Below are positions 42,443 through 50,110 of a stretch of 64,000 nt of DNA, one piece after another. Position 1 is the stretch's first letter. Each line of letters begins with the position of its first letter. This stretch comes from Palsa-506 sp963709075 (GTDB lineage: Bacteria; Actinomycetota; Actinomycetes; Streptosporangiales; Streptosporangiaceae): positions 186,001-250,000 of the forward strand of contig CAVPUY010000015.1 in NCBI GenBank assembly GCA_963709075.1, in the 5' to 3' direction. Below the pieces are notes generated by a model. It saw only the letters and a list, made by a program, of their open reading frames with translations, made no database searches and was not told the origin of the DNA. The position numbers were made by a program, and so were the translations under genes.

Positions 42443-43278
42443 CGGACCTGATCAGGAAGAAGTCAGCCGCGGCAGCCGGCCAGGCGGCAGATCCCGTCGG
42501 GCCGGCGCTGGCGGCTGGCGCCAGGACGCCGCCGGTCATCATCCGCGCGCCGGGAACGACCGTGCACGCGCAGATCGAGGACTGGCTGGCCGGCGAGATC
42601 GCGGTCGGCGCGCTCCGGGCCGGCCAGCGGCTGCCGACCGAGCAGGACCTGGCCGCGTGGTTCGGCGTCAGCCGGATGACGCTGCGGCACGCGCTCGGCG
42701 AGCTGGCCAGGCGCGGGCTGGTGACCAGGGCCGTCGGGCGCAACGGCGGCACCTTCGTGGCCGAGCCCAAGCTGGAGCAGGACCTCACCACCCTGGCCGG
42801 GTTCTCCGAGCAGCTGCGCAGGCACGGGATGGTGGCCGGCGCCCGGGTGCTCGCCGCCGCCTCGCGCCCGGCAGGCCCGGCCGCTGCCGCTGCCCTCGGG
42901 CTCGCCGAGGGTGACCCGGTTCATGAGGTCCGGCGCGTCCGGCTGGCCGACGGCAGGCCGATCGCGGTAGAGCGCTCGCTGTTCCCGGCCGCGCTCTGCC
43001 CGGGGATGCTGGACTGCCGGCTGGACGGGTCGCTGTACGAGTTGCTTGAGCTTAGATACGGCCTGCGGCCGCACCGGGCCAGGGAGAGCCTGGAGCCGGT
43101 CACCGCCGGGGTACGCGAGGCCGAGGCGCTGGAGATCCCGGAGGGCGCACCGCTGATGCTGGTCGAGCGCACGGCGTACGCACAGTCCGGCCAGCCGGTC
43201 GAGTTCGCCCGCGACCTGTTCCGCGGCGACCGGACCAGGCTCGTCGTCTGGACCTCTGGGATGGCCGGCGGCGTCTGA
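42433..43278 (+). CDS. GntR family regulator, HutC subfamily (UTRA domain)
   Basis: HutC-type regulators bind palindromic operators and release them on binding a small ligand through the UTRA domain. The 281 residues start MRAADLIRKKSAAAAGQAAD; the winged helix is QIEDWLAGEIAVGALRAGQR then LPTEQDLAAWFGVSRMTLRH and GLVTRAVGRNGGTFVAEP. The C-terminal UTRA domain includes HEVRRVRLADGRPIAVERSL and ends VWTSGMAGGV. The ATG at 42433 overlaps a TGATG. Co-transcribed with the permease, it probably represses it and the divergent operon through the sites at 40715 and 40757. Confidence 0.9.
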   Translation: MRAADLIRKKSAAAAGQAADPVGPALAAGARTPPVIIRAPGTTVHAQIEDWLAGEIAVGALRAGQRLPTEQDLAAWFGVSRMTLRHALGELARRGLVTRAVGRNGGTFVAEPKLEQDLTTLAGFSEQLRRHGMVAGARVLAAASRPAGPAAAAALGLAEGDPVHEVRRVRLADGRPIAVERSLFPAALCPGMLDCRLDGSLYELLELRYGLRPHRARESLEPVTAGVREAEALEIPEGAPLMLVERTAYAQSGQPVEFARDLFRGDRTRLVVWTSGMAGGV

Positions 43279-43305
43279 CGCAGCGACGCCCGGCATCGGC
43301 CGCCG

Positions 43306-44484
43306 TTACCGCCTCGGGACGGTGGCGAGGTAAGTATGCAGAGCAACGGAACTGGCCGGTATATAGAGCCCTATCACCCGGTTCCTGTATACGGTATTAC
43401 CGGTCGTAATAAGGCAGCCACCAGTACATAGCGAGCTTCCCGCGACATTGACGGGATACCATTTCGCGGTGCCGAAGCGGCCGTTACGGGCATTGACCGG
43501 AACGAAGGCCATCGACACGGCCTGCGGCGAGCCTATGGCAACCAGGTCGAAGCCGCCCCGGACGGCAGTAATGCCATCGAAGTGGGTGGCCGGCGCCGGG
43601 GCGTTGCCGTAGCTGAAGTACTTCGGCCTGCCGAAAACCCCGGTCCGCTCGTTGTAGTTCATGAGGATGCCCTGCTGGGCGCCCCGGGCCGAGGAACCGC
43701 CGGCCAGGGTGTAATCCGGGCTGTGCTCCCCGCCGTCCTGCCAGATGCCGTAGAGCGTGGTCAGACTCGACCGGCTGCCGCCGAGGCGGAGCAACGTCCA
43801 CCGGCGCCTGGTCATGTTGTAGATGAAGGCATTGCCCGAGGCCACGCCGCCAGGCACGCTGGGGTTCAGGTCGTAGTTGCCCACCACCAGGTCACCCATG
43901 GTGCTGTGCGCGATCGTGTCCATCACGAAGCAGCCCGGCCGGCGGCGGGGGCAGGCGCGCACATGCCCGACCGTGCGGGCGCCATTGGCGGGCACGTCGA
44001 TGGACTTCCATGATCCGCCCGATCCGCTTCTCGGCCCGCGGTAGATCATGCCCTGGTTGAGTACGCCGGCCGGTGCCGACGACGACTGGTAGCTCCCGAC
44101 GGCGCGAACCTGGCCGCTCGGGATGGATGCCGGGTTGAAGGAGTGGGTATCGGGACCGTAGAACGTCGCCGACGTCACGTTGGGGAACGGTGGCGTCAGC
44201 ACCGATACTGCTGATCCCGCTGCTGCCGCGAGATGCCCTTGGTAGAGGAACGGAGCAGCCTGCGCGCCGCTTCCGCCCGCCGCCGAGCCGGTCAGTACGA
44301 CCTTTCCATTCGTCGTGCCCCGGACACCGGTGACTACGTCGCCAGTTCTCAGAATCTGCGAGATAGCACCGCTGCTGTGCATGATGTGACCGGCCGGGCT
44401 GGCCATGGCCGGCCCGTCGGCCATTATCAGCAACACCGCGGCAGACCCGCCGAGCAGCATTGAAACATAGCCTGCGGTCTTCAT
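43306..44484 (-). CDS. Secreted protein of unknown function
   Basis: The 392 residues begin with a clear Sec signal peptide (MKTAGYVSMLLGGSAAVLLI ... AMAS). The mature part is rich in Gly, Ser and Tyr, and has short aromatic repeats such as GIWQDGGEHSPDYTLAGG and FFIYN-like strands, suggestive of a beta-propeller or other all-beta fold. Two Cys pairs occur (RACPRRRPGCF and SSLCTGGCLITTG), likely disulfides outside the cell. I do not recognise the family. It is downstream of and co-oriented with a sulfatase (113-base gap) and could serve the same extracellular process. Intact. Confidence 0.75.
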   Translation of the reverse strand: MKTAGYVSMLLGGSAAVLLIMADGPAMASPAGHIMHSSGAISQILRTGDVVTGVRGTTNGKVVLTGSAAGGSGAQAAPFLYQGHLAAAAGSAVSVLTPPFPNVTSATFYGPDTHSFNPASIPSGQVRAVGSYQSSSAPAGVLNQGMIYRGPRSGSGGSWKSIDVPANGARTVGHVRACPRRRPGCFVMDTIAHSTMGDLVVGNYDLNPSVPGGVASGNAFIYNMTRRRWTLLRLGGSRSSLTTLYGIWQDGGEHSPDYTLAGGSSARGAQQGILMNYNERTGVFGRPKYFSYGNAPAPATHFDGITAVRGGFDLVAIGSPQAVSMAFVPVNARNGRFGTAKWYPVNVAGSSLCTGGCLITTGNTVYRNRVIGLYIPASSVALHTYLATVPRR

Positions 44485-44597
44485 TCTTGCCCCCGTTGTC
44501 TGTACCGGGCCGAAGCGACCCAGTGCTGCGGATTCTTACCCAACCGAAATGTTCGTCAGGCCCGGCCCGATGGGACAGGGAGTCCTTGGCCGCCGGC

Positions 44598-46211
44598 TCA
44601 GCTCAGCGGCTGCAGCCGGGTCCGCTCGACACGGGCGAGCTTGCGCCGGAGCCGCTCGTACTGGCGTTGCTGTTCTGGGGTGCGCCGGTGGTGCCGGTAG
44701 GCGAGGTTAACGCGCTCCAGCGGGTCGGCCGCCAGGTCATACATCTCCCACTGATCCGGCACCACGGCGTTGGCGTCGTAATATCTGGCCAGCTTGTAAC
44801 GGTGCTCCCGGATGCTGACGACGTGATTCGGCGGCTTCGGGTACGGGCCGCTCGCCTGCCCGGACTGCCAGTCGTCGTAGGTGAACACCGTGTAGCCCTG
44901 CGGCGGCCGGGGCGAGCGGCCCAGGATCTGGTCGGAGTAGTCGACTCCCTGCCAGGAGTCCCTGGCGTAGGCCGGCGCGCCGATCAGGCTCGCGAGCGTC
45001 GGCAGGAAGTCGACGTGCGAGACCAGCGACTTGTTCCGCTGAGGCCGCTTGAACAGGCGGGGGTTCGAGTACACCAGCGGCACCCGGGTGGTTTCCTCGT
45101 AGAAGTTGAAGTTCTTCTGCCGCATCCCGCCGTGCGCGGTGCCCATCTCGCCGTGATCGGCCGTCGCGATCACCAGGGTGTTCTGCAGCAGCCCGTGCGC
45201 CTCCAGCGTGTCCAGGATCTTCACCAGGTACGCGTCCGATGCCTTCATCAGGTTGCCGTAGAAATTCAGGTAGTTGCGCTTCATCTGCGGTGTCGGGATC
45301 GGCCCGGTGGCATTGAAGATCCGCAGGAACTCCTTCTGCACGGTCGGCTTGGTCGACAGGTCCTCGTTGACGGTCGCCGGAAGCCCGATCTCGCCCTTCA
45401 GCCACATGTCGTCGTAGCCGCCGGCGATGTAGTTCTTCGGGTAGAACAGCACGTCGTGCGGGTTGACCAGGGACACGACCATGAAGAACGGCTGGCTGCT
45501 CGCGGCCGAGGTGCGCAGGTACTGGACGGCGCCCTCGGTGCCCGCTTCCGGCGTGCCCTTCGAGTTCATGAAACGGCCGTCATTGTCGTAGACGCCGCCG
45601 CCTTCCTCCGGGATGCTCTGGTCGGCGCCCGCATCCGGCGGGTCCCAGCGGGTGAAGCCGTACTGATTCACGTCCTCGGGAACCCAGGCCGAGCCGTTCG
45701 CCGGCTTGGTGCAGTGGAACTTCCCCTTGTAAACCGGTATGTAGCCAGCCGACACCGCGACGCTCGCCGGGTTGAAGAAACCGACATCGAGCTCGACCTG
45801 CGGATATTGCGGCGCGGGCATATCCATCTCGAGCGTGTACTTGACGCCGTGCTGGGCCGGGAAATACCCGGTCATCAGCGTCGAGCGGGCCGGCGAGCAC
45901 ATGCACGCGTTCGTGAACGCGTTCTCGAACAGCATGCCGTGCCGCTGCAGCCGGGTCATGCCGGGCATGTGGCGGCGGCTCCAGCCCGCCGGGAAATGCT
46001 GGATCGCACGCTGCTGATCGGTCAGGAACAGGAGCACGTTCATGCCCGCGATGCTGTTCTTGCCGCGCCCGGGACGCGGCACCGGGCGAGTGCCAGCCGC
46101 GGCGGCGGCAGGCCGGCCGAGCAGCACCCCAGGCGCGGCGACGGCTGTTGCCTTCAGCAGCTCGCCGCGGGTAAGGCCGCTCTTCCCGGTGCCCCCTGCT
46201 GACTTGCCCAT
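44598..46211 (-). CDS. Type I sulfatase (arylsulfatase family), probably exported
   Basis: Type I sulfatases hydrolyse sulfate esters using formylglycine made from Cys or Ser in C/S-x-P-x-R. Here the motif is CSPARSTLMTG (Cys about 105, Arg about 109), the Cys type modified by a formylglycine-generating enzyme. Metal ligands appear in LLFLTDQQ, TADHGEMGTAHG. The N-terminus (GLTRGELLKATAVAAPGVLL) looks like a Tat signal that has lost the second Arg; Sec export is possible. The 537 residues are typical. No formylglycine-generating enzyme lies nearby. It is not possible to tell the substrate (sulfated glycan, aryl or choline sulfate). Intact. Confidence 0.88.
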   Translation of the reverse strand: MGKSAGGTGKSGLTRGELLKATAVAAPGVLLGRPAAAAAGTRPVPRPGRGKNSIAGMNVLLFLTDQQRAIQHFPAGWSRRHMPGMTRLQRHGMLFENAFTNACMCSPARSTLMTGYFPAQHGVKYTLEMDMPAPQYPQVELDVGFFNPASVAVSAGYIPVYKGKFHCTKPANGSAWVPEDVNQYGFTRWDPPDAGADQSIPEEGGGVYDNDGRFMNSKGTPEAGTEGAVQYLRTSAASSQPFFMVVSLVNPHDVLFYPKNYIAGGYDDMWLKGEIGLPATVNEDLSTKPTVQKEFLRIFNATGPIPTPQMKRNYLNFYGNLMKASDAYLVKILDTLEAHGLLQNTLVIATADHGEMGTAHGGMRQKNFNFYEETTRVPLVYSNPRLFKRPQRNKSLVSHVDFLPTLASLIGAPAYARDSWQGVDYSDQILGRSPRPPQGYTVFTYDDWQSGQASGPYPKPPNHVVSIREHRYKLARYYDANAVVPDQWEMYDLAADPLERVNLAYRHHRRTPEQQRQYERLRRKLARVERTRLQPLS

Positions 46212-46251
46212 TTCCGTTCCTTTCGCCGTGCCGGGCCCGAGGCGCAGGATT

Positions 46252-46280
46252 TATATAAGCCCTGTAGAGCTTAAGTTGAA
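46252..46280 (-). promoter_or_regulatory. Sulfatase promoter
   Basis: TTCAAC (46275-46280) and TATATA (46252-46257) on the minus strand are 17 bases apart in a locally AT-rich stretch that stands out in this genome. The leader would be about 35 bases with AAAGGAACGG before the ATG. Confidence 0.6.
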
Positions 46281-46505
46281 GCCTTCGAGAAATGATCCTC
46301 GATGGGTATGTCTGGCGCTCGTATCGACACCCGGCCCGGCGGATATTTTTTGCCCCGGGAGATGCGTATCCGGCCGTCCGGTAAGATTCTCAGCAATCGG
46401 ATAAAGATGCGGGCTGACGCATGTTATCCGGTGTCTTATCCCGACCTGTTATGTTGCTTCCGGCACTTGGCAGAGCATTATCCGGGCCGGGCCAGGCAGA
46501 CCCGC

Positions 46506-46610
46506 GCTGACGCTGGTGCCTGTGCTGGTGCTGACGCTGGCGCTGACGCCGGTGCCGGTGCCGGTGCCGGTGCTGGCGCTGGCGCTGGCACTGACGCTGG
46601 CGCTGGCGCT
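46506..46610. repeat. Hexanucleotide low-complexity tract upstream of the aldo/keto reductase
   Basis: About 105 bases consist of GCTGGC, GGTGCC and GCTGAC-type hexamers. On either strand it gives Ala/Leu/Val/Ser/Thr dipeptide strings that are unlike coding sequence of the neighbours. The remainder of 46281-46686 shows no gene. Confidence 0.75.
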
Positions 46611-46686
46611 AATTCGGTTGGGCGGAGACGCGGCCACGGCAAGAATTGCCGGGACCATCCCACCGCGACCTATGGAGGATCGGCTG

Positions 46687-47793
46687 ATGCGAACGAGCCG
46701 GCTGGGAAGCAGCGCAGTCGAGGTGACGGAGCTTGGCTTCGGCGGCGCGCCGCTCGGCAGCCTGTTCGCGTCGCTGGACGATGAAACCGCCGCGGGGGCA
46801 CTGGCGGCCGCCTGGGACTGCGGGATCCGCTATTTCGACACCGCGCCGCACTACGGCATCGGGCAGTCCGAGCGGCGGCTCGGCGACTTCCTGCGCGGGA
46901 AGCCGCGGGCGGAGTTCGCGCTTTCGACGAAGGTCGGCAGGCTTCTTGTCGCCCAGGATCCGGCGGGGCGCCTGGACGAGGAGTTCGAGGTGCCCGCGAC
47001 GCACCGCCGGGTGTGGGACTTCTCCAGGGACGGCATCATGCGCAGCGTCGAAGACTCGCTCGCCCGCATCGGCGTCGACCGCGTCGACATGCTGTTCCTG
47101 CATGACGCGGAGAACCATTTCGATACCGCGCTGCAGGACGGCTACCCGGCACTCGCCGAGCTACGCGCCAGCGGCGTGGTTGGCGCCATCGGCGCGGGCA
47201 TGTATCACACGGCCAAGCTGACCAGGCTGGTCCGGGAGACCGATGTCGACGTGGTCATGCTGTCCGGCCGCTACACGCTGCTCGACCACAGCGCCCTGGA
47301 CGACCTGCTGCCCGCGTGCGCCGCGCGCGGTACCTCCGTCCTCGCGGCTTCAGTCTTCAACTCGGGCCTGCTCGCCACGCCGCGGCCGGCCGCGGCGGCG
47401 TGGTTCGACTACGAGCCGGCCACGCCGGAGTTGCTGCGGCGGGCGCACCGCATCGCCGATGTCTGCGAGGCACACGGCGTGACGCTGCCGCAGGCGGCGA
47501 TGGCCTTCCCGCTGCAACACCCGGTTGTGGCGGGCATCGTGGCCGGCATGCGCTCCGCGGGCGAGGTGCGGCGCAACGCCGAGTTGTTCGAGGCCGACGT
47601 GCCCGGCCGGGTGTGGGCAGAGCTGCGCGGCGAGGGCCTGATCGACGAGCGGGCGCGCTGGCGGCTGGCGGCTAACAGGCCGGCCGGGCCCGCGTTCGGC
47701 CGCCGGGCCCGCGTTCGGCCGCCGGGCCCGCGTTCGGCCGCCGGGCCCGCGTTCGGCCGCCGGGCCCGCGTTCGGCCGCTGGGCCTCCCGTGA
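46687..47793 (+). CDS. Aldo/keto reductase, aldose 1-dehydrogenase type
   Basis: The protein belongs to the AKR family of NAD(P)-dependent sugar or aldehyde oxidoreductases, closest by motif to L-fucose / D-threo-aldose 1-dehydrogenases. The ATG at 46687 has GGAGGA upstream and gives MRTSRLGSSAVEVTELGFGG. The catalytic region is IRYFDTAPHYGIGQSERRLG (Asp, Tyr), with Lys in STKVGRLL and VDMLFLHDAEN (His). The (beta/alpha)8 body ends near RARWRLAANRP. The last 27 residues are encoded by a 19-bp minisatellite (47694-47788) whose unit is not a multiple of three, so the natural C-terminus is uncertain. Confidence 0.87.
   Translation: MRTSRLGSSAVEVTELGFGGAPLGSLFASLDDETAAGALAAAWDCGIRYFDTAPHYGIGQSERRLGDFLRGKPRAEFALSTKVGRLLVAQDPAGRLDEEFEVPATHRRVWDFSRDGIMRSVEDSLARIGVDRVDMLFLHDAENHFDTALQDGYPALAELRASGVVGAIGAGMYHTAKLTRLVRETDVDVVMLSGRYTLLDHSALDDLLPACAARGTSVLAASVFNSGLLATPRPAAAAWFDYEPATPELLRRAHRIADVCEAHGVTLPQAAMAFPLQHPVVAGIVAGMRSAGEVRRNAELFEADVPGRVWAELRGEGLIDERARWRLAANRPAGPAFGRRARVRPPGPRSAAGPAFGRRARVRPLGLP
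47694..47788. repeat. 19-bp minisatellite across the 3' end of the aldo/keto reductase gene
   Basis: The unit GTTCGGCCGCCGGGCCCGC starts at 47694, 47713, 47732, 47751 and, degenerate, at 47770. The period is exactly 19. Because 19 is not divisible by three, each copy shifts the frame and any gain or loss changes the reductase C-terminus and the distance to the downstream threonine attenuator. Confidence 0.92.
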
Positions 47794-47843
47794 TCCGGCA
47801 CTGCCCGGAGCCAATTGGCGCGACGGTTATGGCGGGCAGGCAT

Positions 47844-47849
47844 TAACCT
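47844..47849 (+). promoter_or_regulatory. -10 element of the thrS-type attenuator transcript
   Basis: TAACCT lies six bases before the leader-peptide ATG (47856), the spacing expected if transcription starts at that A, giving a leaderless leader peptide. The -35 region (about 47820-47826, GCGACG) is weak. A TTGGCG at 47815-47820 is too far (23 bases). Confidence 0.45.
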
Positions 47850-47855
47850 AGGTGC

Positions 47856-47894
47856 ATGGCTTCTGCTCAGTACGTAACGACGACGCCGGGATAA
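47856..47894 (+). CDS. Threonine leader peptide of the attenuator
   Basis: The 12-codon open frame encodes MASAQYVTTTPG and ends with TAA. Codons 8-10 are ACG ACG ACG, three consecutive threonines, directly before a hairpin and then a terminator in front of a threonyl-tRNA synthetase gene. Such clusters of the cognate amino acid are the hallmark of ribosome-mediated attenuation leaders. The peptide has no ribosome binding site, but a -10 element six bases upstream suggests leaderless initiation. It is too short to have been found by length-based gene calling. Confidence 0.75.
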   Translation: MASAQYVTTTPG

Positions 47895-47903
47895 CCCCGG
47901 CGT
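47883..47903 (+). promoter_or_regulatory. Attenuator hairpin A (overlaps the last Thr codon and stop)
   Basis: ACGCCGGG (47883-47890) pairs perfectly with CCCGGCGT (47896-47903), loop ATAAC. A ribosome stalled on the Thr codons would cover the left arm and free CCCGG (47896-47900), which can pair with CCGGG (47937-47941) in the left arm of the terminator. This gives a simple anti-termination scheme, although the alternative helix is only five pairs. Confidence 0.55.
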
Positions 47904-47933
47904 AAGGCGGCGTGACTCAACGACGACGACCTG

Positions 47934-47963
47934 GCCCCGGGAGTTCAGCTCCCGGGGCTGTTT
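47934..47963 (+). terminator. Intrinsic terminator of the threonine attenuator
   Basis: GCCCCGGGAG (47934-47943) and CTCCCGGGGC (47949-47958) form a perfect 10-bp stem with loop TTCAG, followed by TGTTTC. It lies 40 bases after the leader stop codon and 52 bases before the synthetase start, the right place for transcription attenuation. Confidence 0.75.
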
Positions 47964-48009
47964 CATGGCCGAGGGAATGCGCTCCCGGAGTCTCCTGGAG
48001 ATGGCTCCC

Positions 48010-49545
48010 ATGCATGCTGATCACCGCAAGCTCGGCCGAGAGCTTGGCCTCTTCCGCACCGATCCGCTGGTCGGCGCAGGGCTGCCGCTGTGGCTGCCGG
48101 ATGGCGCCGTCGTGCGCAGCGAGCTTGAGCAGCTCGCAGTCGAAGAGGCGGTCAAGGGCGGCTGCCAGCGCGTCTACACCCCTGTCCTGGCCAAGCGGGA
48201 ACTGTTTGAGCAGTCGGGGCACTGGGCGAAATTCGCCGACGACATGTTCCCGCCGATGAAACTCGGCGCCGAAGAGCTCGTGCTCAGGCCGGCCAACTGC
48301 CCGCACCACGCCCTCATCTACGCCGCCGAGCAGCGCAGCTTCCGTGACCTGCCAGTCCGGCTGACCGAGCTGGCCAGCATGTTCCGCAGCGAGCTGTCGG
48401 GCGTGCTCGGCGGCCTGTCCCGGGTCAGGCAGATCAACCTCGACGACACTCACGTCTTCTGCCTGCCTGAGCAGGTAACCGACGAGATCGAGCTTGGCCT
48501 GGCGGCGGCCCGGCGGTATCACCAGGTACTCGGCGTCGAAGTCACCAGGTATCAGCTTTCCCGGCGCGGCAAGGACGGCGCATATCTCGGCGATGACGCA
48601 CAGTGGAAAGACGCGGAGTTCCGGCTCGGCGCTGCGCTGGACCGGCTGGGACTGCCCTACGACGACGTTCCCGGGGAAGCTGCCTTCTACGGGCCGAAGA
48701 TCGACGTCCAGGTGACTGACGCGGCAGGCCGGGAGGACACCCTGTCCACCGTGCAGCTTGACTTCAACCAGCCAGAACGCTTCGACCTCGGTTACATCGG
48801 CTCCGACGGCAAGCGGCACCGGCCGGTGATGATCCACCGCGGACTGCTGTCCTCGATGGAACGGCTGATGGCATACCTGATCGAGCGGTATCAGGGGGCG
48901 TTCCCGCCCTGGCTCGCCCCGGTCCAGGTGCTCGTGCTGCCGGTTACCGACGAGCAGGCCAAGCTGGCCAGGTCGGTCACCGACCAGATCCGCGCCGCCA
49001 GCCTGCGAGCCGATTGCCTTGCGGCCGATTCCACCCTGGGCGCGCGGATCCGGCGGGCCCGCGAGCGCCGGATTCCCTATCTGGCCGTCATCGGCGAGCG
49101 GGAGGAGTCCAGCGGGCTGCTGGCGGTGCGGCTGCGCGACGGCCGGCGACTCCCGGCCATCTCTGCCGCCGACCTGATCGCTGGCATTACCGGGCAGGTC
49201 GCGTGCCGGTCCGCTGGGCTCGGCTTCGCCGGGCCCAGCTTCAGCAGGCCCGGGCCCGGCGGGCCCGGCTCCGGCGCGCCTGGCCCCGGCGACCCTGGCT
49301 CCGGCGTCCCGGCTCTGGCGTCCCTGGCTCTGGCGACGGGCAGGGTAAATGACCGCCTCGTGACGACCTGGGGCCAGCGGGACCATGTCGTAAAGGCCCG
49401 TGCCCGTTTCCTGCCGGAAACCCGTTTACCTTCTCGGCATATGCGGGCAGGCTATGGACAGCCGATTTCGCCCGCGCCAAGGTCATCGAGGCCGATCCGG
49501 CCCCCGCTGCCGCAGTCGGCTGACGGCCCGGCAGGAAGACCTTAG
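48010..49545 (+). CDS. Threonyl-tRNA synthetase lacking TGS and editing domains
   Basis: ThrRS charges tRNA-Thr. The catalytic class II core begins at residue 4 (DHRKLGRELGLF), so the N-terminal TGS and Ser-tRNA editing domains of full-length ThrRS (about 240 residues) are absent. Zinc ligands Cys97 (RPANCPHH), His148 (DDTHVFC) and His276 (PVMIHRG) are present, as are motif 2 Arg126 (MFRSELSG), Tyr227/Lys230 (FYGPKID) and motif 3 Arg285. The anticodon-binding domain spans about 302-395. A Pro/Gly/Ser/Arg-rich tail of about 110 residues follows. ATG 48010 has GGAG nine bases upstream; ATGs at 48001 and 47965 are alternatives, the last lying inside the terminator tail. Controlled by the upstream attenuator. 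Probably an accessory ThrRS. Confidence 0.88.
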   Translation: MHADHRKLGRELGLFRTDPLVGAGLPLWLPDGAVVRSELEQLAVEEAVKGGCQRVYTPVLAKRELFEQSGHWAKFADDMFPPMKLGAEELVLRPANCPHHALIYAAEQRSFRDLPVRLTELASMFRSELSGVLGGLSRVRQINLDDTHVFCLPEQVTDEIELGLAAARRYHQVLGVEVTRYQLSRRGKDGAYLGDDAQWKDAEFRLGAALDRLGLPYDDVPGEAAFYGPKIDVQVTDAAGREDTLSTVQLDFNQPERFDLGYIGSDGKRHRPVMIHRGLLSSMERLMAYLIERYQGAFPPWLAPVQVLVLPVTDEQAKLARSVTDQIRAASLRADCLAADSTLGARIRRARERRIPYLAVIGEREESSGLLAVRLRDGRRLPAISAADLIAGITGQVACRSAGLGFAGPSFSRPGPGGPGSGAPGPGDPGSGVPALASLALATGRVNDRLVTTWGQRDHVVKARARFLPETRLPSRHMRAGYGQPISPAPRSSRPIRPPLPQSADGPAGRP

Positions 49546-49648
49546 ACTGAGGGACCCTCGGTCGCCTCGCCACAGGACGGCCCGTCCAGTCCAGCTGAAC
49601 ACGACAGCAACTTTGCGGCTCTCGCAGCTCGCGGTGGAGAAAGGGAGC

Positions 49649-50110
49649 ATGAACAAGATCGCCGGATTCATCTTGGCCCTGATCGGCGCGGCCGCCTTGG
49701 TCGCAGCCCTGGTCACCTCTGCCGAGTCGGCATCTGCGGCCGCCAGGCTCCCGGTGGCTTACGACTGCCAGGGGACGCATAACGGCCAGGTCCGGACAAC
49801 CATGGTCTTCCTCGACTGCCTGTCAGGAAACGTCCTCGTAAAGGCGCCGGCCTGGCGATACTGGACCGGGACCTCGGCCCGTTCACGCAGCGCGACGCTC
49901 TGGGTCAACAAGTGCCGCCCGAGCTGCGCAGCTGCGCACTACCGGAAGTACGCGGCCAGCCTGGTCCTGTACCGGGTACGGTCCGCCCACGGCCGCGGCT
50001 ACTACACCCGAATGCGATTGCAGTACACGCATAACACGCCTCGCAGCTATACCTACCGGTGGGGAACGTATCCGGGTGCCACCCTCCCCGGCTGGATCGG
50101 CGGGCCCTAA
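49649..50110 (+). CDS. Small secreted protein of unknown function
   Basis: The ATG at 49649 follows AAAGGGAG and starts a signal peptide (MNKIAGFILALIGAAALVAA ... SASAA). The mature part of about 120 residues is basic and aromatic, with four Cys (YDCQGTHN, LDCLSGN, NKCRPSC), likely two disulfides, and a C-terminal Tyr/Arg-rich segment (GYYTRMRLQYTHNTPRSYTY). I do not recognise the family. It lies between thrS and a DUF222/HNH gene without obvious functional link. Intact. Confidence 0.7.
   Translation: MNKIAGFILALIGAAALVAALVTSAESASAAARLPVAYDCQGTHNGQVRTTMVFLDCLSGNVLVKAPAWRYWTGTSARSRSATLWVNKCRPSCAAAHYRKYAASLVLYRVRSAHGRGYYTRMRLQYTHNTPRSYTYRWGTYPGATLPGWIGGP

Noticed and set aside
46516..46686. 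N-terminal extension of the aldo/keto reductase (Val/Leu/Ala/Pro repeat)
   Set aside because: It is encoded by a hexanucleotide repeat. The family starts at MRTSRLG, and GGAGGA precedes the ATG at 46687.
47965..48009. Start of the ThrRS at 47965 or 48001
   Set aside because: The ATG at 47965 lies in the tail of the terminator hairpin and would add residues not found in ThrRS. 48001 remains possible but 48010 has the better ribosome binding site spacing.
47794..48009. T-box riboswitch upstream of thrS
   Set aside because: No conserved T-box sequence, specifier loop or antiterminator bulge is seen. The Thr-codon leader peptide explains the layout better.
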